64,000 bases of DNA from Mycolicibacterium austroafricanum (GCF_902705885.1 NZ_CACSIP010000018.1:22471-86470), one strand, 5' to 3'. Shown: positions 1 to 9,588, counted from the first letter of the stretch. Numbers and translations: made by a program. The notes: generated by a model not told the origin, from the letters alone.

Positions 1-2292
1 TTGATCGAGGCCACGACGTTCACGGTGATCATCGTGATGCTGCTGTTGGTGTATCGGTCGATAGTCACGGTGCTCATCACGCTGGTGATGGTCGTGCTGT
101 CGCTGACCGCCGCTCGTGGGGTGGTGGCGTTCCTCGGCTATCACGAGATCATCGGCCTCTCCACCTTCGCCACCAACCTGTTGGTCACGCTCGCGATAGC
201 CGCGGCGACGGATTACGCCATCTTTCTGACCGGTCGATATCAGGAAGCGCGTGAAGCGGGCGAGGACAAAGAGAGCGCGTTCTACACGATGTTCGAGAGC
301 ACCGCGCACGTGGTGCTCGGCTCGGGTCTGACGATCGCCGGCGCGACGTTCTGCCTGAGCTTCACCCGGTTGCCGTACTTCCAGACGATGGGCGTCCCGC
401 TGGCGATCGGCATGACTGTCGTGGTGTTGGCCGGTGTGGTCCTGATGACGGCGACGATCAGCGTCGTCACCCGGTTCGGCAAGATCCTGGAGCCCAAGCG
501 CACGATGCGTGTCCGCGGGTGGCGCAAGATCGGCGCCTCGGTGGTCCGCTGGCCCGGCCCCATCCTGGTCGGCACGATTGCGCTGTCCCTCGTCGGACTG
601 CTCGCCCTGCCGGGCTACCGCACCAGCTACAACGACCGCAACTACCTGCCGGCCGACCTGCCCGCCAACGCGGGGTACGCCGCCGCGGACCGGCACTTCT
701 CTCAGGCCCGGATGAACCCCGAGTTGCTGATGATCGAAAGTGACCACGACCTACGCAACTCGGCCGACTTCCTGGTGATCGACAAGATCGCCAAAGCGCT
801 CTTCCGCGTCGAGGGCATCGCGCGGGTCCAGGCGATCACCCGCCCGGACGGCAAACCGATCAAGCACACGTCGATCCCGTTCCAGATGAGCATGCAGGGC
901 ACCACCCAGCGGCTCAACGAGAAGTACATGCAGGACCGGATGGCCGACATGCTGGTTCAGGCCGACGAGATGGCCGACACCATCACCACGATGGAGAAGA
1001 TGTCGAACCTGACCGAACAGATGTCCGAGATCACCCACAGCATGGTGACGAAGATGGAGGGCATGGTCGTCGACATCGAAGAACTCCGCGACAACATCGC
1101 GAACTTCGACGACTTCTTCCGGCCGATCCGCAACTACTTCTACTGGGAACCGCACTGTTACAACATCCCGGTCTGCTGGGCGTTGCGGTCGGTGTTCGAC
1201 ACTCTCGACGGCATCAACGTGATGACCGACGACATCAAGGCGATCCTGCCGGACATGCAGCGCCTCGACACGCTGATGCCGCAGATGGTCGCGCTGATGC
1301 CCGAGATGATCGCCACGATGAAGACGATGCGCACGATGATGCTGACGATGTACCAGAGCCAGAAGGGTCAGCAGGATCAGATGGCGGCGATGTCCGAGGA
1401 CGCCGACGCCATGGGCGAGGCGTTCGACGATTCGATGAACGACGACTCCTTCTACCTGCCGCCGGAGATCTTCGAGAACAAGGATTTCCAGCGCGGTCTG
1501 GAGCAGTTCCTGTCCCCCGACGGACACGCGGTGCGGTTCATCATCGCCCACGAGGGAGACCCGTTGACCCCCGAGGGCATCGAGAAGATCGAGGCGATCA
1601 AGACCGCCGCCAAAGAGGCCGTCAAGGGCACCCCGTTGGAGGGGTCCAAGGTGTATCTCGGCGGAACCGCGGCCACGTTCAAAGACATGCAGGACGGCAA
1701 CAACTACGACCTGTTGATCGCCGGCATCTCCGCGCTGTGCCTGATCTTCATCATCATGCTGATGATCACGCGCGCCGTGGTCGCGGCCGCTGTCATCGTC
1801 GGCACCGTGGTGGTGTCACTGGGCGCGTCGTTCGGCCTGTCGATCCTGATCTGGCAGCACATCATCGGCGTCGAGCTGCACTGGATGGTGTTCGCGATGG
1901 CCGTGATCGTGCTGTTGGGCGTCGGCGCGGACTACAACCTGCTCTTGGTGTCGCGGCTCAAAGAGGAGATCCACGCCGGGGTGGGTACCGGCATCATCCG
2001 CGCGATGGGCGGCAGCGGCACCGTGGTGACCGCCGCAGGATTGGTTTTCGCGTTTACCATGATGTCGATGGCGGTCAGCGAGCTGACCGTGATCGCCCAG
2101 GTCGGCACCACGATCGGGTTGGGTCTGTTGTTCGACACACTCGTGATCCGGGCGTTCATGACCCCGTCCATCGCCGCGCTGATGGGGCCGTGGTTCTGGT
2201 GGCCGCAACGGGTGCGCACCAGACCGGTGCCCGCGCCGTGGCCGAAACCTGAACGGTTGCAAGCAGATCCAGCAGAGGGAGCGAGGCCATGA
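1..2292 (+). CDS. MmpL/RND family transporter (5'-truncated by window edge)
   Basis: This is the C-terminal 763 residues of an MmpL transporter, a proton-driven inner-membrane exporter of lipids, siderophores or other hydrophobic cargo. MmpL proteins are usually about 950-1000 residues, so roughly the first 200 lie left of the window and the TTG at base 1 is not the true start. Two RND membrane halves are visible. Each carries the Asp-Tyr pair used as proton relay in MmpL proteins: D71-Y72 (AATDYAIFL) and D644-Y645 (GADYNLLLV). Between them is a long periplasmic domain with Met/Asp-rich helices (about residues 300-490), as in the MmpL4/MmpL5 type with an extended coiled region. The stop overlaps the next start (ATGA), so the following exported proteins are probably co-translated. 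The substrate cannot be told from sequence. Confidence 0.93.
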   Translation: MIEATTFTVIIVMLLLVYRSIVTVLITLVMVVLSLTAARGVVAFLGYHEIIGLSTFATNLLVTLAIAAATDYAIFLTGRYQEAREAGEDKESAFYTMFESTAHVVLGSGLTIAGATFCLSFTRLPYFQTMGVPLAIGMTVVVLAGVVLMTATISVVTRFGKILEPKRTMRVRGWRKIGASVVRWPGPILVGTIALSLVGLLALPGYRTSYNDRNYLPADLPANAGYAAADRHFSQARMNPELLMIESDHDLRNSADFLVIDKIAKALFRVEGIARVQAITRPDGKPIKHTSIPFQMSMQGTTQRLNEKYMQDRMADMLVQADEMADTITTMEKMSNLTEQMSEITHSMVTKMEGMVVDIEELRDNIANFDDFFRPIRNYFYWEPHCYNIPVCWALRSVFDTLDGINVMTDDIKAILPDMQRLDTLMPQMVALMPEMIATMKTMRTMMLTMYQSQKGQQDQMAAMSEDADAMGEAFDDSMNDDSFYLPPEIFENKDFQRGLEQFLSPDGHAVRFIIAHEGDPLTPEGIEKIEAIKTAAKEAVKGTPLEGSKVYLGGTAATFKDMQDGNNYDLLIAGISALCLIFIIMLMITRAVVAAAVIVGTVVVSLGASFGLSILIWQHIIGVELHWMVFAMAVIVLLGVGADYNLLLVSRLKEEIHAGVGTGIIRAMGGSGTVVTAAGLVFAFTMMSMAVSELTVIAQVGTTIGLGLLFDTLVIRAFMTPSIAALMGPWFWWPQRVRTRPVPAPWPKPERLQADPAEGARP

Positions 2293-2618
2293 GGCGGCTA
2301 CTGGTAGGAATCGCGACGCTGGCCGTGGGGCTCGGCTTCGCTGCGCCCGCAGCCGCCGACCCCGACACCGCGTTCGCCGACGAGCTGCACACATACGGCA
2401 TCTACGGGCAGAAGGACTACAACGCCTGGATCGGCAAGATCACCTGCAAGCGCCTTGCCACCAACGTCGATGCGAACGCGTTCGAGGCGGCCGACTTCGT
2501 CCACAACCAGTTGGACAAGAACGCCACCACCGAGCAGGCGTGGCAGTTCCTGGCCGCGGGATTGCGCACCTACTGTCCCGACCGACTGCCCGTCCTCCAA
2601 CAAGCGCAGCACAGCTGA
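2289..2618 (+). CDS. small exported DUF732-family protein
   Basis: A 109-residue protein with an N-terminal signal peptide (hydrophobic stretch then APAAAD, probable cleavage after about residue 24). The mature part has the DUF732 layout: a D-x-x-F-x-x-x-L opening, a central Cys (ITCKRL) and a second Cys near the end (RTYCPDR), probably disulfide-bonded. DUF732 proteins are small mycobacterial exported proteins of unknown function. Its ATG overlaps the TGA of the upstream MmpL gene by 4 bp, which suggests a periplasmic accessory role for that transporter; this link is inferred from position only. Confidence 0.8.
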   Translation: MRRLLVGIATLAVGLGFAAPAAADPDTAFADELHTYGIYGQKDYNAWIGKITCKRLATNVDANAFEAADFVHNQLDKNATTEQAWQFLAAGLRTYCPDRLPVLQQAQHS

Positions 2619-2634
2619 CGCAGGGAATGATCCG

Positions 2635-2910
2635 ATGACCTTGATCAGGACCGCGGTGTCCGGTGCGGTGGCCGCGTGTGGGCTGGCCGCCGGCGTGCTG
2701 CTTTCCGGGGCAGCGAGCGCGCAACCGGCTCCGCCGCCGCCGGCTCCCGTCTACGGCGAGCAGCCCCCCGCCTGGGCGCCCCCGAAGCCCGCCGAGTCCT
2801 GGAGTGGGCAGCCCGTCGTGTGGAACTCAGCCTGGGGTGGACGGTGGGGCGTCTGGATCAACGGCGGCTTCATCATGCTGTCGTCGAACCCGGTGACGGG
2901 TGGTGGCTGA
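2635..2910 (+). CDS. small exported Pro/Trp-rich protein
   Basis: A 91-residue protein starting at ATG 2635. It has a signal peptide (about residues 1-31, ending GAASAQ), a proline-rich linker (APPPPAPVYGEQPPA) and a Trp/Gly-rich tail with WNSAWGGRWGVWINGG near the C-terminus. No catalytic motif is visible and I do not recognise a named family. It lies 16 bp after the DUF732 gene in what looks like one operon with the MmpL transporter, so a cell-envelope or periplasmic helper role is a guess from context. Confidence 0.65.
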   Translation: MTLIRTAVSGAVAACGLAAGVLLSGAASAQPAPPPPAPVYGEQPPAWAPPKPAESWSGQPVVWNSAWGGRWGVWINGGFIMLSSNPVTGGG

Positions 2911-2958
2911 TCCGATGAGTGCCGAACGATGCCAGACCAACAGATGAGGCAGGGAGTG

Positions 2959-3432
2959 ATGATGACCGGACTGGTGAGTCGCGTCGCACGGGCGGGTCTC
3001 GGGTTCCTGGGAGCAGCGGCGGTCTGTCTGAGCCTCGCCGGCCCGGCGGCAGCCGACTCCACCGACGACTATCCGATCCCCCGGCGGATCATCCACACCA
3101 CGTGTGACGTCGAGCAGTATCTGGCGGCGGTGCGGGACACCAACCCGGTGTACTACGAGCGGTACATGATGGACCGGAGCAACCGGCCCCTCGACGTCCA
3201 GCAGGCCGCGTTCGACCGCATCCACTGGTTCTTCTCGCTCGATCCGGTGGGACGTCGCCAGTACTCCGAGAACACCGCGACCAATGTCTTCTACGAGCAG
3301 GTGGCGACCCGCTGGGGCAACTGGGCGAAGATCTTCTTCAACAACAAGGGTGTCGTGGCCCGCGCCACCGACGTGTGCACGACGTATCCGCGCGGCGACA
3401 TGTCGGTGTGGCACTGGCCGGTCGCGCGGTAG
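2959..3432 (+). CDS. exported protein, probably DUF5078 family
   Basis: A secreted protein of about 157 residues. An ATG at 2929 is in frame, but ATG 2959 (or 2962) is preferred because AGGGAG sits just upstream at 2951 and the signal peptide then begins properly (hydrophobic [19 protein letters not shown]). The mature domain contains two Cys (TTCDVEQ and DVCTTYP) and many aromatic residues, and resembles small mycobacterial exported proteins annotated DUF5078; I am only fairly sure of that family. Fourth gene of the MmpL cluster. No enzyme motif is seen. Confidence 0.7.
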   Translation: MMTGLVSRVARAGLGFLGAAAVCLSLAGPAAADSTDDYPIPRRIIHTTCDVEQYLAAVRDTNPVYYERYMMDRSNRPLDVQQAAFDRIHWFFSLDPVGRRQYSENTATNVFYEQVATRWGNWAKIFFNNKGVVARATDVCTTYPRGDMSVWHWPVAR

Positions 3433-3441
3433 CCCGCCCGC

Positions 3442-4656
3442 TCACAGACCGAACTGGTCCTCGACGATGCCCAACCAGATCTGAGCCGCGTCGATCGCCA
3501 CCTTCTCGCTGATGAAGGCGTGCTGGGTGCCGGTGTAGATGTCCCGGAACGCCCGCTCGAGGCGGCTGCCCTCGCGGATCGCCGAGGTGCCCGCGGCGAG
3601 GTGGGCCCACTCGGCACACCCCCGGGCGGTGTCGGTGGCGAACACCGCCGCCACCCGCATGTCGGCCCGCAATGTCGGGGTCAGCTCGCCGCCGTCGGCG
3701 ACGACCGCCTCCGCCGTGGTGAACGCGTCGAGGACCAGCAGCCGCGCGGCCCGCCAGGCCGCGACGTGGTGCGCCAGGCCCTTCTGGAACGTGGGACGGC
3801 TGGCCAGCGCAGCCATATCGCTCATCCGGAACTTCGTCTCCGCCAGCTCGGCCACGTCGTCGAGCATGCTCTTGGCGACCCCGAGAGCCCATGCCGCATG
3901 ACCCGCCGCGGTCACCGGCATCATCCCCATCCGGGTCGCCGGCGAACTGCCCCGCAGGGCCTGGCGGGTGAACAACGCGAACGTGCGGGAGTGCGGGACG
4001 AACACATCGCCGAGGGCGTAGTCGTAGGAGCCGGTGCCTTTCAGCCCCTGCACGTGCCAGCCGTCCTGGAAGGCGACCTGTGCCCGCGGGACAACCGCGA
4101 CCTGCATGTCCGGGACGCCCTCACTCACCCAGCGGATCTCGCCGTCGACCATGGGGAGAAACCCCGCCGCGACGTACTCGGAATGACCGGTGCCCGACCC
4201 GAAGCTCCACGACCCGGACAGCCGGTAGCCACCGTCGACCGCGACGCCCTGCCCGTTCGGGAAGAACTGCCCGCCCATGGTGACGTGGTTGTTGTTGGCG
4301 GTGAACACCTCGGCGAAGCCGTCGTCGGGCAGGTAGGTGGCCGCGGCGAACGCGGACGGCAGGTTGGCGATCCCGACCCAACCGAACGATCCGTCCTGCC
4401 AGGCCATCTCGATCCACGTCTCGATCATCTCCGTGAACGACGGTTCGATCCCGCCCGCTGCGGTCGGGTTGAACGCCGACATCAGACCGGTGGACCACAT
4501 CGCCTCGACGGTCGCGGCGGTCATCGTGCGATTTCGCTCCGATTCGGCGGCCTCGGCGCGCACCAGCTCACGCATGTCGCGTACCAGTCCGACGAGGTGG
4601 TCAGGGGCGAGGGCAACCTGAGATACCGGCGTCACGGGTCGAACGTACGCGTTCAC
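3442..4656 (-). CDS. acyl-CoA dehydrogenase-fold flavin-dependent oxidoreductase/monooxygenase
   Basis: 404 residues with the three-part acyl-CoA dehydrogenase fold: an N-terminal helical domain (about 20-125), a middle beta domain with GGYRLSGSWSFGSGTGHSEY (about 165), and a C-terminal helical domain (about 245-395). The C-terminal part is of the type-2 kind found in two-component flavin monooxygenases such as HsaA and DszC. The Glu base of true acyl-CoA dehydrogenases is not obvious, so oxygenation of a non-CoA substrate is more likely than fatty-acid oxidation. The start is GTG 4656, overlapping the upstream stop by 4 bp (GTGA), so it is coupled to the 4653-5546 gene. Substrate unknown. 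Confidence 0.82.
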   Translation of the reverse strand: MNAYVRPVTPVSQVALAPDHLVGLVRDMRELVRAEAAESERNRTMTAATVEAMWSTGLMSAFNPTAAGGIEPSFTEMIETWIEMAWQDGSFGWVGIANLPSAFAAATYLPDDGFAEVFTANNNHVTMGGQFFPNGQGVAVDGGYRLSGSWSFGSGTGHSEYVAAGFLPMVDGEIRWVSEGVPDMQVAVVPRAQVAFQDGWHVQGLKGTGSYDYALGDVFVPHSRTFALFTRQALRGSSPATRMGMMPVTAAGHAAWALGVAKSMLDDVAELAETKFRMSDMAALASRPTFQKGLAHHVAAWRAARLLVLDAFTTAEAVVADGGELTPTLRADMRVAAVFATDTARGCAEWAHLAAGTSAIREGSRLERAFRDIYTGTQHAFISEKVAIDAAQIWLGIVEDQFGL

Positions 4657-5546
4657 GGCCAGGCAGTGAACACATTCACCAATTCTGTCATCTCGGCGTC
4701 AGGCGGAGGGGGCGAGACGGGCGCGGTCGGTCCGGGTGCGGGCCCGACCGCGAGCTGGGTTCCGGTCAGGTGCGGCTGTTCGGCGGGCGCCGGCTGAGCC
4801 GCCGCCACCGTCGGTTCGGGTGTTGGCACCGCCGCGGCGGGCACGGGGACATGGGTCTGTACCGGCGCATAGGTCTGCACCGGCACGGCGGCCGGCTGTT
4901 CGGAGTAGGACGGGGTGGCGGAGACGACCTTGCGCACCACCTCGGCCGCCGGGCCTGGCGGCGCCGGCACCGATTCCCACCCCGAATCGGAGGGCGCAGG
5001 GGGGTCGGCGGCGGTCCCGGCGGGCACGTCCGGGGGTGCCGCGCCGGCGGAGAGGCAGAGCGCCCCGACGACGGCTGCGGCGGCCATGCCGAGCATCGCG
5101 GAGATGGTCCTGCGCCGCGGCGCGTGCCCATGCTTTGGAACCGGTTGTGCCGCAGAGGTACTCGATGCCTCGTGGGATGTCACCAGGGCCAGGGCGGCAC
5201 CGTAGGCCGGCATCAGCCGCGGCGCCAAGTCGCCAGACCGGCGACCGAGCGTCGTCGCCGTCGCCATCGGAACCGCTTCGGCGTCGCACACACCCAGGCA
5301 ACCGAGCCCTGTCCGAAGCCGCAGACCCTCGCGGTGGACGTCCTCGCTCCAGGTCAGCCCGACGCGGTCGAGTTCGTAACCGCATGCCTGCGCGATGGTC
5401 TGCGCGCCGCGCGCCGCCGCGCACGCGACCTCGGCATCGGCGCCACACCGCAGGGCGTCGTGATCGAGCACGGTGCCGTCGGCGGCGTCCGCGAGCACCC
5501 AGGCGAGCTCGTCCACGGTCACAGACAGTCCCAACACTGCGCGCAC
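4653..5546 (-). CDS. DUF7159-like mycobacterial membrane protein (paralogue of 16902-17861)
   Basis: 297 residues starting at GTG 5546. Residues 1-about 115 form a small globular domain (begins MRAVLGLSVTVDELAWVLAD) with GLTWSEDVHREGLRLRT in its centre. A single membrane segment follows at about 150-170 (ISAMLGMAAAAVVGALCLSAG), then a 120-residue Pro/Ala/Val-rich tail. The same three-part layout and similar motifs (MTWSDDARQHGIRLRT) occur in the protein encoded at 16902-17861. I take this as the mycobacterial DUF7159 group; its function is unknown. The topology suggests a cytoplasmic sensor-like domain with an extended outer segment. Confidence 0.72.
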   Translation of the reverse strand: MRAVLGLSVTVDELAWVLADAADGTVLDHDALRCGADAEVACAAARGAQTIAQACGYELDRVGLTWSEDVHREGLRLRTGLGCLGVCDAEAVPMATATTLGRRSGDLAPRLMPAYGAALALVTSHEASSTSAAQPVPKHGHAPRRRTISAMLGMAAAAVVGALCLSAGAAPPDVPAGTAADPPAPSDSGWESVPAPPGPAAEVVRKVVSATPSYSEQPAAVPVQTYAPVQTHVPVPAAAVPTPEPTVAAAQPAPAEQPHLTGTQLAVGPAPGPTAPVSPPPPDAEMTELVNVFTAWP

Positions 5547-5907
5547 GGCGACCCCTTCGAAGTCTGCAAACCGGTGTGTGCGATCTATCGAACGCCCGGA
5601 GACCGTCGTTACAGCAGGACAGGACTAGACAACCTCGCGGCAAGCCAATAGGCTCCCCGCTAAAGGTTGTCAGGACGACCTTTAGATCTCCAGCCCGGAT
5701 GCTCGGCAGATTCGGCGAGAGCGTAACGCCGTAACGCGCACGCCGCGCGTCGTCGAGCGCGACGACGTCGTCGCTCCGGGCAGCCTTGCTCGTGCTCATT
5801 GCTAAAATTGTTGTGACACAACAAATTTCGGCGCAGAATGCACCCGCGGCCGGCGCCCTGTGGTGCATAGTGTGATCACTCACACCTTCGAACGGGAGTC
5901 TCATCTG
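5547..5907. other. non-coding region upstream of the ethanolamine genes
   Basis: About 360 bases between two divergent genes. It holds the palindrome at 5808-5824. A minus-strand reading frame opens at ATG 5799, but its product turns Arg-rich after about 60 residues where it overlaps the 4653-5546 gene, so I do not call a gene. No riboswitch-like structure was recognised. Confidence 0.5.
5808..5824. promoter_or_regulatory. perfect 17-bp palindromic operator-like site upstream of the ethanolamine permease
   Basis: TTGTTGTGACACAACAA is an exact inverted repeat around A5816, and the flanking AAA/TTT bases extend the symmetry further. It sits about 85 bp upstream of the permease start at 5908, where an operator would be expected. 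The dyad is typical of homodimeric one-component regulators; the regulator itself is not encoded next to it. Confidence 0.6.
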
Positions 5908-7347
5908 ATGAGTGGCGACAAGCACAGCACACGTCCCAGGCGCGGCGTCGAGGAGCACCGGGAGTCGGAAGCCTATCTACAGAAGCGGCAACTGAAGACC
6001 GGCACCGCGGGATGGTTGCTGCTGGCCAGCCTCGGCGTGGGCTACGTCATCTCCGGTGACTACTCGGGCTGGAACTTCGGGCTGGCCCAAGGCGGCTTCG
6101 GCGGCCTGGCGATCGCCGCAGTCATCATCGCCGGTATGTACCTGGCCCTGGTGCTGGGTATGGCCGAGATGTCCTCCGCGCTTCCGGCGGCCGGTGGCGG
6201 CTACACCTTCGCGCGCCGCGCCCTCGGCCCCTGGGGCGGCTTCGCCACCGGCACCGCGATCCTGATCGAGTACGCGATCGCGCCCGCGGCCATCGCCACC
6301 TTCATCGGCGCCTACGTCGAATCGCTGAACCTGTTCGGCATCACCGACGGGTGGTGGATCTACCTCGCCGCGTACGCGGTGTTCATCGGGATTCACCTCG
6401 CCGGGGTCGGCGAGGCACTGAAGGTGATGTTCGTGATCACCGGTATCGCACTGGTCGGCCTGGTCGTCTTCGCGATCTCCGCGATCGGCCAGTTCGACTC
6501 GGCCAACCTGACCAACATCGCCGTCACCGATGCCGCAGGCGCCTCAGAGTGGCTGCCGTTCGGTCTGCTGGGCATCTGGGCGGCGATCCCGTTCGCCATC
6601 TGGTTCTTTCTGGCGATCGAGGGTGTTCCGCTCGCCGCCGAGGAGGCCGCCAACCCGGAGCGCAACGTGCCCCGCGGCATCATCGCCGGAATCGCGGTCC
6701 TGTTGGTCACCTGTGTGACCGTGCTGGTGCTCGCCACCGGTGCCGGTGGAGCCGACGCGATCTCAGAGTCGGGCAATCCGCTCGTCGAGGCACTGGGCGA
6801 CGGCACGATGGCCAAGGTCGTCAACTACATCGGGTTGGCAGGTCTGATCGCCAGCTTCTTCTCGATCATCTACGCCTACTCCCGCCAGCTGTTCGCGTTG
6901 TCGCGTGCCGGTTACCTGCCGACGGTGCTGTCGGTGACCAACTCCCGCAAGGCGCCGACATGGGCCCTGCTGGTGCCCGGCGTCATCGGGTTTGCGCTGT
7001 CACTGACCGGGCAGGGCGATCTGCTGCTGAACATGGCCGTGTTCGGCGCGGCGCTGAGCTACGTGCTGATGATGGTCAGCCACATCGTGCTGCGGGTGCG
7101 GGTACCCGAGATGCACCGCCCCTACCGCACCCCGGGCGGCGTCGTCACCACCGGGTTCGCCCTGGTGATCGCGGTGATCGCGGTGATCGCGACCTTCCTG
7201 GTCGACTACGTCGCCGCGGCGGGCTGCCTGGTCGTGTTCGCCGCGTTCATGGCCTATTTCGGTCTGTACAGCCGGCACCACCTGGTGGCCAACTCCCCCG
7301 ACGAGGAGTTCGCCGCGCTGGCCGCCGCCGAGGACGAGTTGAGGTGA
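5908..7347 (+). CDS. eat: ethanolamine permease (APC superfamily)
   Basis: 479 residues from ATG 5908, chosen over the in-frame GTG at 5860 because GGGAG at 5893 precedes it. It is an amino acid-polyamine-organocation permease with about 12 membrane segments, opening with a cytoplasmic tail and then GTAGWLLLASLGVGYVISGDY, the glycine-rich first helix typical of ethanolamine permeases. EAANPERNVPRGI after helix 6 is a family signature. It lies directly before EutB and EutC, one base from eutB, so the substrate assignment as ethanolamine is well supported by context. It probably imports ethanolamine with protons for breakdown in the cytoplasm. A palindrome at 5808 may control the operon. Confidence 0.92.
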   Translation: MSGDKHSTRPRRGVEEHRESEAYLQKRQLKTGTAGWLLLASLGVGYVISGDYSGWNFGLAQGGFGGLAIAAVIIAGMYLALVLGMAEMSSALPAAGGGYTFARRALGPWGGFATGTAILIEYAIAPAAIATFIGAYVESLNLFGITDGWWIYLAAYAVFIGIHLAGVGEALKVMFVITGIALVGLVVFAISAIGQFDSANLTNIAVTDAAGASEWLPFGLLGIWAAIPFAIWFFLAIEGVPLAAEEAANPERNVPRGIIAGIAVLLVTCVTVLVLATGAGGADAISESGNPLVEALGDGTMAKVVNYIGLAGLIASFFSIIYAYSRQLFALSRAGYLPTVLSVTNSRKAPTWALLVPGVIGFALSLTGQGDLLLNMAVFGAALSYVLMMVSHIVLRVRVPEMHRPYRTPGGVVTTGFALVIAVIAVIATFLVDYVAAAGCLVVFAAFMAYFGLYSRHHLVANSPDEEFAALAAAEDELR

Positions 7348-7348
7348 G

Positions 7349-8758
7349 GTGATCTACAGCCAACAGGTCTCGGGCCACACCTATCAGTTCGACGGCCTCG
7401 TCGAGGTGATGGCCAAGGCGACACCGCTGCGCTCCGGCGACGAACTCGCCGGCTGCGCAGCCGCCACCGATGCCGAACGGGCCGCTGCCGCTTGGGTTCT
7501 CGCTGATCTGCCGTTGTCGACGTTCCTCACCGAGGAGCTGGTCCCCTACGAGACCGATGACGTCACCCGGCTGATCATCGACACCCACGACCGGGAGGCG
7601 TTCTCCCCGATCTCGCATCTCACGGTCGGCGGGCTGCGGGACTGGCTGCTCGCCACGGCATCGGAACCGCAGAGTGCGCAGCACATCGCGGCGATCGCAC
7701 CGGGCTTGACTCCGGAGATGGTGGCCGCGGTGTCGAAGATCATGCGCAACCAGGACCTGATCACCGTCGCGGCCGCCACCACCGTCGGCGCCGCGTTCCG
7801 GACCTCGATCGGAGTACCGGGAACCCTGGCCACCCGGCTGCAACCCAACCATCCGACCGACGATCCGCGCGGGATCGCGGCGGCCACCCTCGACGGCCTG
7901 CTGATGGGATGCGGGGACGCGGTGATCGGGATCAACCCGGCCACCGATTCCCCGGAGCACACCTCGGACCTGCTGCACCTGCTCGACGACATCAGGCAGC
8001 GCTTCGAGATCCCGATGCAGTCCTGCGTGCTGTCCCATGTCACCACCACGATGGAGCTGATCGACCGGGGCGCGCCGGTGGATCTGGTCTTCCAGTCGAT
8101 CGCCGGCACCCAGGGCGCGAACACCAGCTTCGGGATCACGTTGGCGATGCTGGCGCAGGCCAACGAAGCCGGACGCTCGCTGGGCCGCGGCACCGTCGGC
8201 GACAACGTGATGTATCTCGAAACCGGGCAGGGGTCGGCGCTGTCGGCGGGCGCTCATCTCGGCGTCGGCGGCAAACCCGTGGACCAGCAGACGCTGGAGA
8301 CCAGGGCGTACGCGGTCGCACGCGTGCTGGACCCGTTGCTGGTCAACACCGTGGTGGGCTTCATCGGACCGGAGTACCTCTTCGACGGCAAGCAGATCAT
8401 CAGAGCGGGTCTCGAGGACCACTTCTGCGGCAAGTTGCTCGGCCTGCCCATGGGTGTCGACGTCTGCTACACCAACCACGCCGAAGCCGACCAGGACGAC
8501 ATGGACACCATGCTGACCCTGCTCGGTGTCGCCGGTGCGGCGTTCGTCATCACCGTCCCCGGCGCCGATGACGTGATGCTGGGCTATCAGAGCCTGTCGT
8601 TCCACGACGCGCTGTACGTACGCAAGGCGCTGGGTTTGCGGCCGGCCCCGGAGTTCGAAGCCTGGTTGGCACAGCTGGGGATGGCCGACGGCGACGGACG
8701 GGTACTGCCCGTGGACCCGGGTGGCTCGCCGCTGCTCGGGCTGGCGGCCGGACCGTGA
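7349..8758 (+). CDS. eutB: ethanolamine ammonia-lyase large subunit
   Basis: 469 residues, usual EutB length. With EutC and adenosylcobalamin it converts ethanolamine to acetaldehyde and ammonia by a radical mechanism. EutB-typical stretches include GVPGTLATRLQPNHPTDDP (about 155), GINPATDSPEH (about 190), SCVLSHVTTTMELIDRG (about 225) and FQSIAGTQGANTSFG (about 250), which line the TIM-barrel active site. The GTG start lies one base after the permease stop, and the stop overlaps the eutC start (GTGA), so the three genes form one operon. No microcompartment shell genes are present, so this is the simple cytosolic ethanolamine pathway used for nitrogen and carbon. Confidence 0.96.
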   Translation: MIYSQQVSGHTYQFDGLVEVMAKATPLRSGDELAGCAAATDAERAAAAWVLADLPLSTFLTEELVPYETDDVTRLIIDTHDREAFSPISHLTVGGLRDWLLATASEPQSAQHIAAIAPGLTPEMVAAVSKIMRNQDLITVAAATTVGAAFRTSIGVPGTLATRLQPNHPTDDPRGIAAATLDGLLMGCGDAVIGINPATDSPEHTSDLLHLLDDIRQRFEIPMQSCVLSHVTTTMELIDRGAPVDLVFQSIAGTQGANTSFGITLAMLAQANEAGRSLGRGTVGDNVMYLETGQGSALSAGAHLGVGGKPVDQQTLETRAYAVARVLDPLLVNTVVGFIGPEYLFDGKQIIRAGLEDHFCGKLLGLPMGVDVCYTNHAEADQDDMDTMLTLLGVAGAAFVITVPGADDVMLGYQSLSFHDALYVRKALGLRPAPEFEAWLAQLGMADGDGRVLPVDPGGSPLLGLAAGP

Positions 8759-9588
8759 CCGGCGGGGATCGCTCGCCCGCCGAGGACGTGTGGGCGCCGC
8801 TGCGCCGCACCACACAGGCACGAATCGGGCTGGGGCGCGCAGGAAACGCGCTGCCGTCGCACCGGGTGCTCGAGTTCAAGGCCGCGCACTCAGCAGCCCG
8901 GGACGCGGTGCACATTCCGCTCGACATCGACGAATTCAGCGAAGCCGTCGCAGCGCTGGGCCTCGGGACCCCGCTGCAGGTCGGTAGCCAGGCCGACGAC
9001 CGCAGTGAGTACCTGCGGCGGCCGGATCTGGGTCGCACCCCGGCCGATCTGACAGCCCTGCCCAGACCGGCCCCCGGGCAGGGAGCCGACGTCGGCATCG
9101 TGCTGGCCGACGGGCTGTCGCCACGCGCGCTGGCCGAGCACGGGGTCGGCCTGCTGGCCGCGTTGGCGGCCGAGTTCGACGGCCACTACCGGCTGGCACC
9201 GCCGGTGATCGCCACGCAGGCCCGGGTGGCGCTCGGCGACCATATCGGCGCCGCGATGGATGTCGGCACGCTCATCATGATCATCGGTGAACGGCCGGGG
9301 CTGTCGGTCGCCGACAGTCTCGGCATCTATCTGACGCATCTGCCGCGACCGGGCCGCACCGATGCCGATCGCAACTGCATCTCCAACATCCACCCGCCCG
9401 ACGGTCTCGGGTACCAGCGCGCGGCGCGCACGGCGGCCGCCCTGGTGACCGGGGCGCGGCGGCTGGGTCGTTCCGGCGTCGACCTCAAAGACACCTCTCG
9501 CGCACAGTTAGGCGGTGGTGTTGGCGAGCGCGTCGATCCGCTCGAGCGCCTCGGCGGCCAGGCCGGCGACGTCGAACCCGCCGGCTGA
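8755..9588 (+). CDS. eutC: ethanolamine ammonia-lyase light chain
   Basis: 277 residues. This is the small subunit that helps bind adenosylcobalamin. Recognisable parts are RIGLGRAGNALP near the N-terminus, LADGLSPRALAEHG (about 120), GDHIGAAMDVGTLIMIIGERPGLS (about 160) and the late DADRNCISNIHPPDGLGY with Cys (about 205). It starts GTG 8755, overlapping eutB by 4 bp. Family members usually end soon after the VDLKD-type stretch, found here at about residue 243. This copy continues for about 32 unrelated residues and its last 81 bp overlap the converging lipoprotein gene, so the tail looks like an acquired extension. Confidence 0.93.
   Translation: MTGGDRSPAEDVWAPLRRTTQARIGLGRAGNALPSHRVLEFKAAHSAARDAVHIPLDIDEFSEAVAALGLGTPLQVGSQADDRSEYLRRPDLGRTPADLTALPRPAPGQGADVGIVLADGLSPRALAEHGVGLLAALAAEFDGHYRLAPPVIATQARVALGDHIGAAMDVGTLIMIIGERPGLSVADSLGIYLTHLPRPGRTDADRNCISNIHPPDGLGYQRAARTAAALVTGARRLGRSGVDLKDTSRAQLGGGVGERVDPLERLGGQAGDVEPAG

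Noticed and set aside
3520..4797. 425-codon plus-strand open frame opposite the acyl-CoA-dehydrogenase-like gene
   Set aside because: Composition (Arg, Gly, His-rich) is typical of the antisense frame of a high-GC gene; the minus-strand product has clear family motifs.
5547..5907. Cobalamin riboswitch in front of the B12-dependent ethanolamine genes
   Set aside because: No B12-box-like sequence or suitable fold was seen in the 360 bases; only the protein-type palindrome is present.
4699..5958. Long minus-strand open frame opening near ATG 5799 over the ethanolamine promoter region
   Set aside because: Only the first about 60 residues look protein-like; the rest is Arg-rich and lies out of frame over the 4653-5546 gene. 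At most a decayed fragment.
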